Positions 39,101 through 52,069 of a stretch of 64,000 bases of DNA are shown here, in pieces. The DNA is from Trichoplax adhaerens. Lineage: Eukaryota; Placozoa; Uniplacotomia; Trichoplacea; Trichoplacidae. Below the pieces are notes generated by a model, which did not search any database, was not told the DNA's origin, and was given only the letters and a program-made list of their open reading frames with translations. Each line of letters begins with the position of its first letter. Within the stretch, counting starts at the first letter, position 1. The stretch is taken from NCBI RefSeq assembly GCF_000150275.1, contig NW_002060952.1, positions 2,165,128-2,229,127 on the forward strand, written 5' to 3'. A program made the translations under genes and the position numbers.

Positions 39101-42100
39101 TCAAGTGGTAACACCAAAGGATAGATTTTAATAAATAATGAAGTAAATAATTGATTGTACCACTAAATCGCAATGTATCTGTCAGTAGTATTCAATATTA
39201 CACCTTATATTTAATAATTAGGTTTCAAGAGTGCTAATACATTCGTATAGCATAACGTGAAAGAAGTACATTACCTATATAGTAACACTAACCGTAATGC
39301 CGCGCACTTTCGACTACCAAATAGCAAGAGTAGAGAAAGGTGAGATTAACCCATATTACCAATAATGGACCTGAAATTAAACCAGCCTGAAAAGAAAATG
39401 GCATATTTGTCGTTTACTTTTATGGATATAATAATTTATAATAAACAAGAATAGCAGAAAATAGACTCTAAGCAAGCTTCAAGATATACAAGTATCATCA
39501 ATTATATATTATGCTTGTCTAATTTATACTGAAGTAATTATAAGTAACAATGTTATCAGTAAAATATATCTCATTTAAATATTATCTCTTATGTTGTATC
39601 GTGAAATTAGCAAATGTAAAAATACTCCAGGGTAAGCTTCTCTAATTTCTTAGTAACATTTAATTTATAAAATTCAGTATAAGAAATTGTCTGCTAAAGA
39701 TAATACTTATCCATTGGCTGAGTATAATCACCCATGATAACAAGCGCAAGAAATACCTTTCCAATAGCCCAAGGTATAGATAGGAGAGATGTTCCTAAAG
39801 TTATATTCCAAATTGTGAATCTAATTCAATAAATTACATGAGCGTGAGAATGGATATTAGGAGTGAAGTAAGAATACTATTCAAGTGAATCTAAGTGCTG
39901 GTTATTGCGATAGATATTATTGGCGCTATATTAACTACTGTGATTGGCTACCGTAGTGAATAGGGAAGAAGTATTATTGGAGTTAGAAAGAGTATTAAGT
40001 ATCATTAATCTTTGAATAGTGTACTACGAAAGTTTATTACAGAAGTTATTAAGGATTATACGATACGCCGAATGTGTCTCTATTACAATGTGTCTATATT
40101 ATTTACTATTATACTATCTTATTTTCAAGTGACCTGGATGATCTGAAGTACATAATCCAAGTACACAACCTTTCAATTAAGATACTAACTACTCTAGTAT
40201 AATAATGAAATAAAAGTAATTGCTAATATCGTCCGACATTAATATGGTATACTACTAGTAATAAAGATCATTTTGAAATTTTGAAATCATTAAAGAATTG
40301 TTGACAACTGTACGCACTCATAGCTAGATCTATCACGTTATGTTTGTTAGTATCATAAAAGGTCCTGTAATATTACTATACTGCTATTACTGCATTCGTT
40401 TTAATCAAGATTATTGATCTATTGCTGTATACGTGCCCATATTGTTTGCTATGATACTATCGGGTTTCTAATCGAATTGGATTACCTACAGTTGTATGAT
40501 TCTAAGTACGCAATTATCAAACTATGGTCACAACGTACGGTAGAATAATGAAATACAAGCAATTGTGATATCGTCCAACATTAATATAGTATACCCATAC
40601 CAATAATGATGACATTTTAAAGACTTTCATAACTGTACACAGCAATAGCTAGATCTATAAGGTTATGCTTGTTAGTATCATGGAAGGTCCTGCTAAATAG
40701 TACTGTACGATTGTTTATTGCTGAATTTATTCATCTAACATTATCGATTTATTACGGTATAAGTGTTCATATTATTATCCACGATTAATCACTTAAAGAA
40801 TAACATCAGGATGCAGCACAATAATGAAATACACGTACATGTACTGTAATTCTAAATATCGATTCTCCTGTCCAGCAAAAATGGAGTGTACCCATGTCCT
40901 GGACAGGGACTAGTACTAACTGAAAGAGAGGAGCATCAAGCGGCCGTTCAATGCCCTTACTATGTGGAGGCTTGTCCTGTTTCTAGTCATTCTACTCTAC
41001 TCTACCTCTCGAACCTTATACCGCATTGTATAAAATCATTCTGCCAGCTTATCCGGATGAGAATCGTAGAGAATATAGCTGGAATGAACTAGAAAAATGG
41101 TCAGTACTGCCCGTTTTTAGTATACTGAATGACCATTTCCAGATGCTCTCTCTTTCCCTTTAGTATACCCGTAGCAATGATGAGTTACTTTTCGTTCAAG
41201 CATAAAATTGAACTATGTACCCGTATAGTAATGAGAAAACTGTCATAATTGTACCTATTCACAGCTGGTTATTGTAATCATGACTGATAAATTGATGATA
41301 CGCGTTAGATTTGGATGGAAAGTTGTGAAATTGATCGGGTGAAGGAGAGAAATTTTAATGGTGTAGTCCCTGGCTGGACAGCTGGTTTCTGTGTTTTATT
41401 CTATTGGAGAATCTCTTGTATAACATGCTATAAAATTGTCTACTTATAGAAGCCTTGCTGCATCATCGAGGGATAGTAATCGTGTTGTCAATATTCTTCT
41501 TGGAATCGTCTCCTCATATTAATGTACTTACATGGTAACCAAACTACTCTGTTTGCCGTCCTTTCCTTTCTTGATAGAAACTTGATCAGCTTGAAATTCT
41601 TTCATAGAAAAGTCACCCATTATATCTTCAATCTGCAAGGTATTCTAGAATAGAAATAGATGGATAGACGCAAGTGGATGATTTCAACTTTTGATGCCTA
41701 GATTATTGTTTATTTTACACTATTTATGCATTATCTACACAGCTTATGGCAAGGATGGCATGAATTATGTTCAATTAGTATGATCGAAGATTGCATAGCA
41801 TCTCAGTCTGATTATATAGTATGTACTTGCTATCATCAAGATCCAGTATTGGGATCATTGGTATGCATAATCATCGACAGACTGGATGAATGAATCCCTG
41901 CAGGGATTCTTCTTAGTTGATGCACTCACGGCATAGTTCAATCAAATCTCCATTCAAAGAGTAATATACTGTAGGAAACAGTATAGTCTTGTTAGTAGTA
42001 TTAAGCTAGTAAATAATGTCTTGGATAGAGTAAAATTAGGATCCATTATTAGATCCGTTTGTCATTTACCCCCTACTGACATCAACATCCATATTTTATT

Positions 42101-42408
42101 GAAGATTGAATCAGCGACTTCGTACCTGTGCTGTACTATATACTATGCACAGCACTTGTGAAACAGTACCGATTAACGATGTTTGCATCATTTTCGACTC
42201 TAATGATCAAAGATTGAGAATGAATGTATCGTGTTCGATGTAGGGAATTAGAGAAGTTCACTATATTATATCATCAACTTGAAAATGGAACTAATGGTCA
42301 TTGTATATCATAAAATCATCCATGCGATTCTACCCTTCGGCTCTATGTGAATTTGGTATCGTCTAGCTGATAGTGAACGCTATTCGTCTGTATCTTGATC
42401 ACATTCGT
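36130..42408 (-). pseudogene. SLC38A9-like transporter pseudogene, copy 2
   Basis: All 13 exons of copies 1 and 3 can be recognised: 42408-42334, 41632-41532, 39820-39757, 39386-39293, 38942-38775, 38441-38388, 38139-37948, 37521-37439, 37196-37090, 36993-36889, 36783-36635, 36546-36457, 36297-36130. Defects: the start codon position reads ACG (42406-42408); an in-frame TAG lies in exon 1 (42343-42345); the exon 1 donor is GTAGAA instead of GTAAGT; exon 8 is one base short (83 instead of 84), near the N at 37493; exon 13 lacks one A, so the frame ends at a TGA (36210-36212) and loses the last helix. Exons 2-7 and 9-12 remain open. An alternative start exists at a Met in exon 2 (41618-41620), but the two frameshifts would still truncate the product. 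The exon 8 defect could be a base-call problem; the others cannot easily be. Confidence 0.85.
41892..41909. repeat. Perfect 18-bp palindrome in intron 1 of copy 2
   Basis: gaatccctgcagggattc is fully self-complementary. The corresponding place in copy 1 (about 32948-32966) is an imperfect version with a ttac centre. It is probably a small hairpin of the duplicated unit without a known role. Confidence 0.6.
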
Positions 42409-44084
42409 AGTGCTGCATTAAGCTTACTGTCGATGATCTCAGCCTAAAACGAGCAGTATTTTGCCACTTTCTTCTCATCCAATCCGAAATCCAAAGTCAA
42501 TACCAGGTAAATAGCTAGGGGTCAACCGCAGACTTCTAAGAGAAGTTCAAGAGAAATCATAGTGTCGTAGAGCTTGATTAGATACTACTCTCAAAACAAG
42601 CACAGCTTGACTTTGATACTATTGAAAACTGCAAATAAGGTCAAACCTGTTCAGGAAGCCCAATTATGCTGGTGTATATTTAATAAATGCATTCGGCCAA
42701 TAAGATAAAGTTTCAATAAAAAATCGCAGTAAGCGGCATTGCAGTAGGTATACGATCATATGACGTAGGCAATCTGTACTATAGAATCCGCTCCATAGAA
42801 TACTGTACTTTGATATCCTATAAACCAATGTAAACAGTACATTGTAGAGACTATCAAGTATCAAGTAATCCAGTATCCATCTTAACTATAGCTGTTAATG
42901 CAAAATTCATGCTATTCCAGAAATAGGTTGAGAAACGAGATTTGCCTCTATAGATCTGTAGACACGGACTACTCAATGTATCTGATAGTCCATGTCTGTA
43001 AAAACCATCATTATGGTTAACGTTATGAAATGAAGCAAGTTAACGGCATACTATAAAAAAGAAGCATGTTATCAATTGCAGTTATGACATTCTACTATAG
43101 TAAGAATGCTTTCGTAGACATAGAACAGAAAACATGGGAATTTTCTCAATTTGGTGTACGGTGTTATAGTGAGTAGGCATATTCTTGCTCAGTTACACAT
43201 TATACAAATAGACCGTAGATGAAAGTGATTCAATATATCAGTAAATATACAGTAGCAATCTACTTTTTATTCAAGCAACAATAATAAAAATATAATTTTA
43301 CTACTTACCCCTATGATGAGTTACATAAAGGTAATCATAAACTTCTCATAGCAGTCACAGTGATACATGTTTTATTACTTAATCGTTAAAACCGATATGT
43401 ACCTATCAGTAATTGTATATCTATAGTAAAATATACCAAGGTAATCGGTTACCTTTATGATAGAAGGAGGCTAAACAAGATATCAATAAATCTACTAATA
43501 GGACAGAGATTTATTTGCCATAGAAAATAAAAGACACGTATGGCATCGAGATATCGAAACTTATAGTTTAAAGGGTATACCTATTTCTTACGTGCTAAGT
43601 ATAACCGATCTCAAATTCGATAGGAATTGAAAACATTACGTTAAAGTTAGATTACGACATTAAGATGTCCGGTACATTGTACAATAATAGAAAGTAATTA
43701 GTATAACGTAGTATATTTTGACCGATAAAAGTTGAAGATAATTCAACGCTACTTCTGACTGATAATGTTTAAGGAACTATTCACAATTCTCACTTTGCTT
43801 TAGAATAGTTATATGTTATATTGTATACGCCTGTTCATATAAACACACAATGTACTCAAATAAAATTTGATTATGGTATAGAGAAACAAGCATTCGGGCC
43901 ATCTGCAACTTGGATTAAAATTCTTGAAGATATGAATAATTTAAATATAAAATCAGGTATCACATTTAAGATTGTTCATATAATCAATGGCTGTAACTTT
44001 CTATCGCGCGTTGCTATCGTATAATCATTCAGGTATTAACAAATACCATTACATAGATCATAGAATCCAGTATATAATGTTTTC
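42409..44084. other. Spacer between transporter copies 2 and 3
   Basis: No gene. Shows clear similarity to the spacer upstream of copy 1 (for example actactcaatgtatctgata near 42970 against 34048) and to 26800-27640, marking the repeat unit of the tandem duplication. The LTR-like insertion is absent here. Confidence 0.6.
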
Positions 44085-47000
44085 TTAATTCATAAAAAAT
44101 TGTGCAATGCAATTCGCAAGGCCAAATACTATAACGTATGTATACGATAGAACGTTGATAACAGTTAAACGATTTTCTTTCTTCCGTATTGCAAATTGTA
44201 CAGCGCAGGGTAAAAATAAACAATAAAATAAGCCACCAAATGCGCCAACATACCTATGTGGAAATAAAATAGAACATTATCATCTCTTCCTGCCTATTCA
44301 TAACGAGCAACAAGTTATGTTTTCTTAGGGGTGAATGTACGGTGTATAATGAGATTTTACAAATCATAAGGATTAAAAAGTGTAAAATGCATTCTAAATA
44401 GTAGTATTATATTGCATAGTGAAATTATGCTAACCTTACTATAGTTCCAACATTAGGAAAAAACATCGCACCAAGAACGCATACCGTGGTTAACAAAATA
44501 TTAAATACAAGAACGTGTTTCCAACTAAAAATTGAATAAGTAATCATTAAGTTCATTCCCTTACTGGAAAAGATAAAATATATAAATTAATACAATAGTA
44601 CAGAATATCACCTTGGATATTTCTCTCCATAGAGAGTACTCATTATTTTAATGCGAGCAGCAAATGCTATAATTGGGCACGTAACGATATTCTGGATCAA
44701 TAAAGTTAATCTACCAAGAAACGACATTATATCATCGGGTCCAAAATTATCCAGGAAAACCTATAACAATTTCAATGTAATACTTAAATCTCCCAACTAA
44801 ACGCCATTCTGATTTACAATAAATTGTAAAGCTACCAAAACATTGAACAAATTCGTTACACTTACAGACTGAATACACTGTGCAGATAACGGAAATTTAA
44901 TGATAAATAACATTCCGACCAGTAGGTACGTCACACAGCTACATCCATACGCGATTGTCAGATCTCTAACCTATTATCAAAATCATAATTTGCAAAGGTT
45001 AATCACGAATGTGGCTATTTCGGTAATTTCAGTTCGTAAACTCGTAATTGAGATACTACTATTTACAGTATTTTGGGGATTACGATTGCACTGAGTTACG
45101 GGCAAGAGGTTGGCATGAATAGAAAACGCTGTAGAAACAACACCCGTCACGATCGGAAAAGTTGGTAAGGCTACTAAAAATAAAAATAATAGGCTACAGT
45201 TAGTATCAGAGCGCAATACAGTTGTCGCAAAAATAACAATAACTAATTCATACAAGTAATATATTCATTGCATCCAGTATTGACTACATTCTGAGTTTAC
45301 ATTATAAATACACTAATAGTAGATTTTCAATTATTGATATAATTTAAATAGTAGAGGTCAGTAATACGAGAAAATAATGTCGGAAAATTAAATAAACATC
45401 TGTAACCTACATTCGAAATTCGCGTCAACAGTTGATGTCCAGAAACTGCTCTTGATAATAACGAAAATTACCATATAGATAGATGATAGTATACCTACGA
45501 ATCATCAAATTACAGAAACATTGTTATTGTAAAGTATTTATCGTAAGTAATGATCATTAAATATCCTCTTTTAAGGGGGCTGACTATTACAACCTCTTAT
45601 AAACTTGATGCAGATTAATTGATATTTTACAATATAATAAAAATCGTTCTATAACTTATTTTAAGATAATCAATAATGACTAATAGCTAAAAGTATGTAT
45701 TAATTGCTTGCTAACTTAATTCTTAAAGTTATCTATGTGAAATTGTAGATCGAACAGCTATCGATTACGTATTGCATAAAATTAACAGCTGATATGAAAT
45801 GAATAAATCTAAATCTAAACGTGCACTCTGTATTACTTAGTACGCAGTTTGTCCTTTAGCCTTAGCTATGCATCGAATACTGTCTTATAATTTGCAATCA
45901 AATAGCAAATAGTTAAACTTCTTACCTATCGAACTTAATTTATTGAAAATTACGGGCGATGGAAGATTCAATATCGGAAATAGAATTAATATTAAATATA
46001 ATGGAACGGTCTGTGTTTGATTCCAATATTGATTAAATAACAGATCGTCATCAGTTTCTGTCCAATTACTCCCAAAATTGCTACTATTGACAGTCCCAAC
46101 CGCAGGACATACAACTTCTGTTGTTTTATTAAATTAAAAGAGTCCAATCATTATTTAGGTTGCAATTATAACTATTTTACATTAACTGTGGCTTATCAAT
46201 TTTTATGTTGCATTGTAAGAATATTATACATTGCATAAATAAATTATAATATATAAGACTGCTTACTCCACGGTATCATAGACAGCGCATTAAGCAACCT
46301 GTATTTACTTTAAAATTTACAAAAGCTATACGATTATAAATTATATTTCCAATAAATATGAAAATATACTTACCATTCATGTTGATAGAATTGCTAGAAT
46401 TGCCATGGATATTTCTAATTATTCGATCTTAGTCAGGAAATAATAATTATTGTTATTATTATTATTTATTTATTTTATATTAATTTATATTATACTATGG
46501 AGTTTGAAATAATCTAAATGCATTAAGGTATATTTTTACGATACATAACTACCCAAATGTGCTAGTACAAAACTGTAAAGAGGACACGAGCTCTATAAAT
46601 TCCATACAATCTTATGTGAAATAATTGTTTGATTAACGTAGAGGATAAAATACACTGCCGAAGTGACAGTTTTACAGCTATTGATGTTAACCTTTACGGG
46701 CAATATCAATACTAATGCTACGTAAAGTTACTGGTAAAAGCAGCGAACCTCGTATAAAGTATACCGTTGTATACAAAAAATTACTAGCCAAAATCCAATA
46801 TATGAGACAGACACCAATTAAAACAATTGAAATGATTATACAACTGATTTTTTCACCGGTAGAACCAAGGAAATATCTTATAACATCATTGAAGTCTTTG
46901 TATCCATCCTTGCTCTCTGTGTTATTAAATTCAACAATGTAAATTTGAATTGAGATCAAAAGTATTTTCTACTATACAGAATGATAGAATAAAGTACCGT

Positions 47001-49562
47001 CGGATCATCAAGTTCAATCAAAATTAGTACATAGTTTTAAATTACGTTGAAGAACACAGACTAAAAGATCGCTCTTCAAGTGATAACACCAAGGGATAAA
47101 TCTTTTATAAATAATTGATTACACCACTGAATCACAATCGATCTTTTAATGGTATTCAATATCACTTTTACTATTTGCTAATTAGGCTTCAAAATTGCTA
47201 ATACATTCGTATATGATAACGTGAAAGAAAGAAGTCCATTGCTCATATAGTAATGCTAACCGAAATGTCGCGCGCCTTCAACTACCAAATAGCAAGAGTA
47301 GAGAAGGGTAAGATTGACCAATACTATCAATAATGGACCTAAAATTAAACCAGCCTGAATAAAGAAAGAAATGGCGTCTTCATCATTTACGTTTATCAAC
47401 ACAATAATTATAATTTATAGTAAACGACTATAGTAGAAAATAGCTACTATACAAGCTTCAAGGTATACAAGTGCCATAAATTATACTTTGACAATTTATA
47501 CTGAAGTAAATGCTAGTAACAATGCTATCAGTGGAATGTATCTCATCAACATATTATCTGTTATACTGTATCATGAAACCAACAACTGTAAAAATTGACC
47601 TGCGTAAGCTTCTCGAATTTCTTAATAACATTTAATTTAATTCAGTATAACAAATTGTTCACTAAAAATTATACTTATCCATTGACAGAGTATAATCATC
47701 CATGATAACAAGCGCAAGAAATACCTTTCCAATAGCCCAAGGTATAGATAGGAGAGATGTCCCTAAAGTTAGGTTCCAAATTGTGAATCTAAATTACATG
47801 AGTGGAAGACTGAATATTAATTAAGAGTGAAGTAAGTATACTATTTAAGTGAATCTAGGAGCTGATTATTGCTATAGATATTATTGGCGCTATATTAACT
47901 ACCGTGATTGTGGTTACTGTAGTGCCTACAGGAAAGAAGTATTGTTGAAGCCAAGCGAGTTATACGTATCATTAAAGGCCTTTGAATTGTGTAGTACGAA
48001 AGTTTATTACAGAAGTTATTAATCTACTCCCAAGTGATCTGCATCACTTTTGAGTATATGATTCAAGTGCGTCCTCTTTTCAAGATGCTAACAACATACT
48101 CGTATAGTACAAGAATGAAATACAAGCCATCGTCTGACATTAAGATAGTATCTTCCTAGTAATAAAGATTATTTTCAAGTTTTCAAGTCATTGAAAATAA
48201 TGTTGATAACTGTACGTACTCAGAGCTAGATCGACTCGTATAACGTTATATTTGTTAGTATCATAAAAGGTCCTGCAACATTACTCTGCGACTATTTGTT
48301 GCTGAATTCATTTTATTCAAGAGTATCGATCCAATACGGCATACGTGTTCCTATTATTTGCCGCGATACTATCGGGTTTCTAATCGATCTAGATCAGATA
48401 GTACTGTACGACTGATTATTGCTGAATTTCATTGACTCCAGATTATCGATCCATGCCTGTACATGTATCCATACTATTTTCCATGATCAAATTACTTGAT
48501 GATACCAACAACATCGGCTGGAGTACAATAATGAAATGCATGCTATGCTAAGCATCGATTCTCTCATCCAGCAAAGATTTGCATACCCATGTCAGGAAGG
48601 AGTGCTAGTTGAAAGAGAGGAACGTCCAATGGCTGTTCAATGCCCCAAAATGGCAAGGCTTGTCATTTTGGGGGTCATTCTACTCTACTCTATTACCAGA
48701 ATTTTACACCGCACTGTACAAAACCAATCTGGCAATTTATGTGGATAAGAATTGTGGAGAGCTGAAATGGCCAGTAAAAATAGTCGGTCTGGCCATTTCA
48801 GTAGACTGAGCTAGGGACCAGTAAAACAGTAGTCCCTGAAGTGAACGATCATTTCCGTGATGAGTTATTTTTATGGTTCAAGTATGAATATGAACTTTTG
48901 CAAAGGGAAAATTTTCACAATTGTACCTATTGATAGCTAGCTTGATATTGTCATCATGACTGATCAATGGATGATAGACGTTGTAAAGTTGATGACGGAA
49001 GGAGGGAAATATTGGTGGTGTAGTCGCTGACTCGACACGAGTTTTTGGGTTTTACTCCATTAGAGTATCTCTTGTACAACATACTATAAAATTGTCTTTT
49101 CATCCCATCTGAATGATACGGTCAAGGGATAACAATCATACTAATAGTATTGTTGATGTTCTCCTTGGCATGGACTCATCCTATTACTGTACATACATGG
49201 TGACCAAGCTACTCTGTTTGCCATCCTTTCCTTTCTTAGCAGGAACTTGATTTGCTTGAAATTCTTTCAGGTGACCGTCAGCCATTGTATCCTTGATCTG
49301 CAAAGTATTTTAGAATAGAAATACGCGTGGATCGATTAGAATTTTGAGTCGATGATTGCTCGATTAATCTCTTCGTCGTCATACAGTATTGTAGCCATAT
49401 GGATCACTGCCTTGCATGATATCATCCACTTGGAAATGCAATTGATCGTCCTTTGCCTATCATGAAATCATCAATATACAACCTTACCGTTCGGCTCCCT
49501 GTGCTTTTGCTGTCTTCCGGTAGACCGTCAACGCCATTTTCCTCTAACTTGATCTCAATCAT
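44085..49562 (-). CDS. SLC38A9-like lysosomal amino-acid transporter, copy 3 (13 exons, 483 aa)
   Basis: Intact paralogue of copy 1. Exons in coding order: 49562-49488, 49297-49197, 47788-47725, 47354-47261, 46916-46749, 46427-46374, 46117-45926, 45494-45411, 45173-45067, 44970-44866, 44760-44612, 44524-44435, 44253-44085; 1452 nt with every phase consistent. The N-terminal tail starts MIEIKLEENGVDGLPEDSKS and is short (about 53 residues before KQSSLVT). TM1 is FTIWNLTLGTSLLSIPW, with Asn64 and Thr69 at the arginine-site positions of SLC38A9. Also present are GYKDFNDVIRYFLG, a lumenal loop with NSS and NWT sequons and VVCP, TQTVPLYLILILFP, VRDLTIAYG, VFLDNFGPDDIMSF and a terminal helix ending CIAQFFMN (human ends LIVQFFM). 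The exon 5 donor is GTTCGC, weaker than GTATGA and GTATAC in copies 1 and 2. Expected at the lysosomal membrane by homology. Confidence 0.92.
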
Positions 49563-49681
49563 TTTGCTCGCCATCTCATCTCGCTCGCTCGGCTTGCGTG
49601 GCTTTCCCTATCGACTGGTGGCCCTGCTGGCAATATTCTCTCATACGATGTCGTCTACAGTATATCGATCCACAAGTCCAA

Positions 49682-49960
49682 CATGGGTAACCGGACTGAG
49701 GGCCCATTACGGTCACCAGGGTGGGCCTTGTATGGACTTGTACGATGTCGCCTATTTCTACCCATGGGTAACGGAATGAGGGCCCACTACGGTCACCAAT
49801 GTGGGCCTTGTATGACATGTACTAGTACATGGACTTGTAGAAATATTCTCATACGATGTCGTCTATTTCTACCCATGGGTAACCGGAATGAGGGCCCACT
49901 ATGGTCACCAGTGTGGGCCTTGTATGACATACGTCATGGACTTGTAGAAAAATTCTCATA
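49682..49960. repeat. Three-unit tandem repeat, 81-111 bp spacing
   Basis: Units starting catgggtaac(c)gga at 49682, 49763 and 49874 each continue with tgagggcccac, tacggtcacca and gtgggccttgtatg. The spacing differs (81 and 111) because the third unit carries an extra ~30-base insert. It lies about 120 bp upstream of the transporter copy 3 start codon, so it could overlap its promoter. Open frames across it are by-products of the repeat. Confidence 0.85.
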
Positions 49961-50150
49961 GGATGCTATTTCGCCTACTGGGCTAAGCCATGGGCATCGA
50001 GAACTGCTCTAAAATTAATTGTTCTATACTATGTCGTCTATTCCCACAAGTCCATTGCCTGTCGGGCCCGGTATGGGGGGATCAACCGGTACCAGGACTG
50101 TAATGAGAACATGGAAATGATCAAGAGACCCTCTATGATAGAGGGTCTGT

Positions 50151-50860
50151 AGTCCTGTCCATCTGTAGACCACCATCCTGGTCCTGTTGTGAAATGATGC
50201 CATCAACAATATACCATAGAAAAGTATAGTATCCACTACAGTCATGATTACAACAGCCAGAATGTCTTCCTTGATCTATAATTAGCTCCCAAAGTACAGA
50301 AAACATGGAGATTTTTCAATGGGGTTAAAGCGTTGCAATGAGTAGACTAGAACGGAAAGCAGCGCCTAACAGCTTTCAATGGGTCTCTAGTCCTGTCCAT
50401 CTGTAGACCGCCATCCTGGTCCTGTTGTGAAATGATGCCATCAACAATATACCATAGAAAAGTATAGTATCCACTACAGTCATGATTACAACAGCCAGAA
50501 TGTCTTCCTTGATCTATAATTAGCTCCCAAAGTACAGAAAACATGGAGATTTTTCAATGGGGTTAAAGCGTTGCAATGAGTAAACTAGAACGGAAAGCAG
50601 CGCCTAACAACTTTCAATGGGTCTCTAGTCCTGTCCATCTGTAGACCGCCATCCTGGTTCTATTCTGAAATGATGCCATCAACAATATACCATAGAAAAG
50701 TATAGTATCCACTACAGTCATGATTACAACAGCAAGAATGTCTTCCTTGATCTACTGTACAATAAGCTCCCAAAGTACAGAAAACGTGAAGATTTTTTCA
50801 ATGGGTTAAAGCGTTGCAATGAGTAGACTAAAACGGAAAGCAGCGCCTAACAGCTTTCAA
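50151..50860. repeat. 238-bp tandem triplication
   Basis: Three nearly identical units start at agtcctgtccatctgtagac at 50151, 50389 and 50627, both spacings exactly 238. Divergence is a handful of substitutions plus a short insert in unit 3, so the amplification is recent. Just before unit 1 there is a hairpin, gaccctcta-tga-tagagggtc. ORFs at minus 50024-50245 and 50347-50544 are repeat-derived. Confidence 0.92.
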
Positions 50861-52069
50861 CCAAGGAAAGACGGACGGAAAGGACCGGGCTTGAGCAAAA
50901 AGGAGAGGGCCCATTCTCTTACTGGTCATTTGACTAGACCAGCTCACTGCAATCGTACACTGTACTGTCAAAAGTGACCTCACTTGGCTGCTTACGAGCG
51001 CTCACTTAACAGTACAGTGTGCGCTTTTAGAGTTAGAGTAGAGTTGAAATGACTGTCCACTTGTACACTTAATGGACAGTACAGTAGACTAGGAATTGGC
51101 TACCTGGGTAGTTTAGCCAATCCACGGGCGTTTCTCGTCCAGGCCAACGTGGAGAGGAGTGGAAAAGCATACTAGCTCAATATCCATCCCCAATGATTGA
51201 TCATTCTTGACTCTAATTTGCAATATTGAACCTTCTATCTCTGCAATTTCTTTCCAAACAAGTAGTATACAAGGCAATAGGCAGAATTGATGGCTTCCTT
51301 GGGTAATCTAAGCCACAAGTAAGAGATTGTAAAAGCATGCTATCAATAGATCGATTGTAGCAGCGTGTAACGAGTCGCGATTGGCATTTTGCAATCATGC
51401 TCAAGCATCATCAATTTAATTCCATCGTCAACGCTAGATAGGCATCCAACTCACTGTATTCCGTAGAAAAGATTTTTATTCCATCTCATAATGGATTAGA
51501 CTGCTGTACATTTGCTCGATAAACGGCCAATAGGCAATACGCTTCTACCTGTCAATCATGCACTATGAATATGCAACATAGTGTGCGAGCTTCATAGACA
51601 GCTGAACTTGATTCCTTTCCAATCGATGTCGTTTGAAGATCGGTGCTAAGAATACATACTGATGTGTTTAGACTTTACAGATATACACAGGACAAAGAAA
51701 AAAGGTTACTCTAAACTAGTAACAACTAATTGAAAAGCCTCTACTATGGGCACTCTCTATAGTCGAGACTGCACTTACCTGGCTGAGCAACTTCAAGTTG
51801 ATTCTTGACACATAGACCTGCAACTACGGGATAGCATTTTTTGTTTCACTCGAATGTTCTCCCCATCAACGCAACGTCAAAGTTACTAGCTCTAAATGAA
51901 CAACTAGCTGAGATGTAGAATCCTATGCTATGTTGCACTCTCCATAGCTGTCATGTACAATTCATCTCTTGATCATTCATCATCGATCGCCATTGATACA
52001 CAATCGTAGACTATACTGCAACTTTTGAATCAAACATTTCTTCTATACTTTCTGACTTATTCGTGTAAC

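Larger units (their letters stand above)
49563..52069. other. Repeat-rich spacer between transporter copy 3 and MRPL55
   Basis: Starts with the 5' flank of copy 3, then two tandem repeat blocks (49682-49960 and 50151-50860) and, at about 50860-51150, several short inverted repeats such as ggctac...gtagtttagcc. Bases 51160-52069 show nothing definite. The minus frame 51213-51404 has no domain or splice context. Confidence 0.5.

Noticed and set aside
49453-49961. Cluster of ORFs of 80-108 codons on both strands
   Set aside because: They run through the three-unit tandem repeat and repeat its translation; not protein-like.
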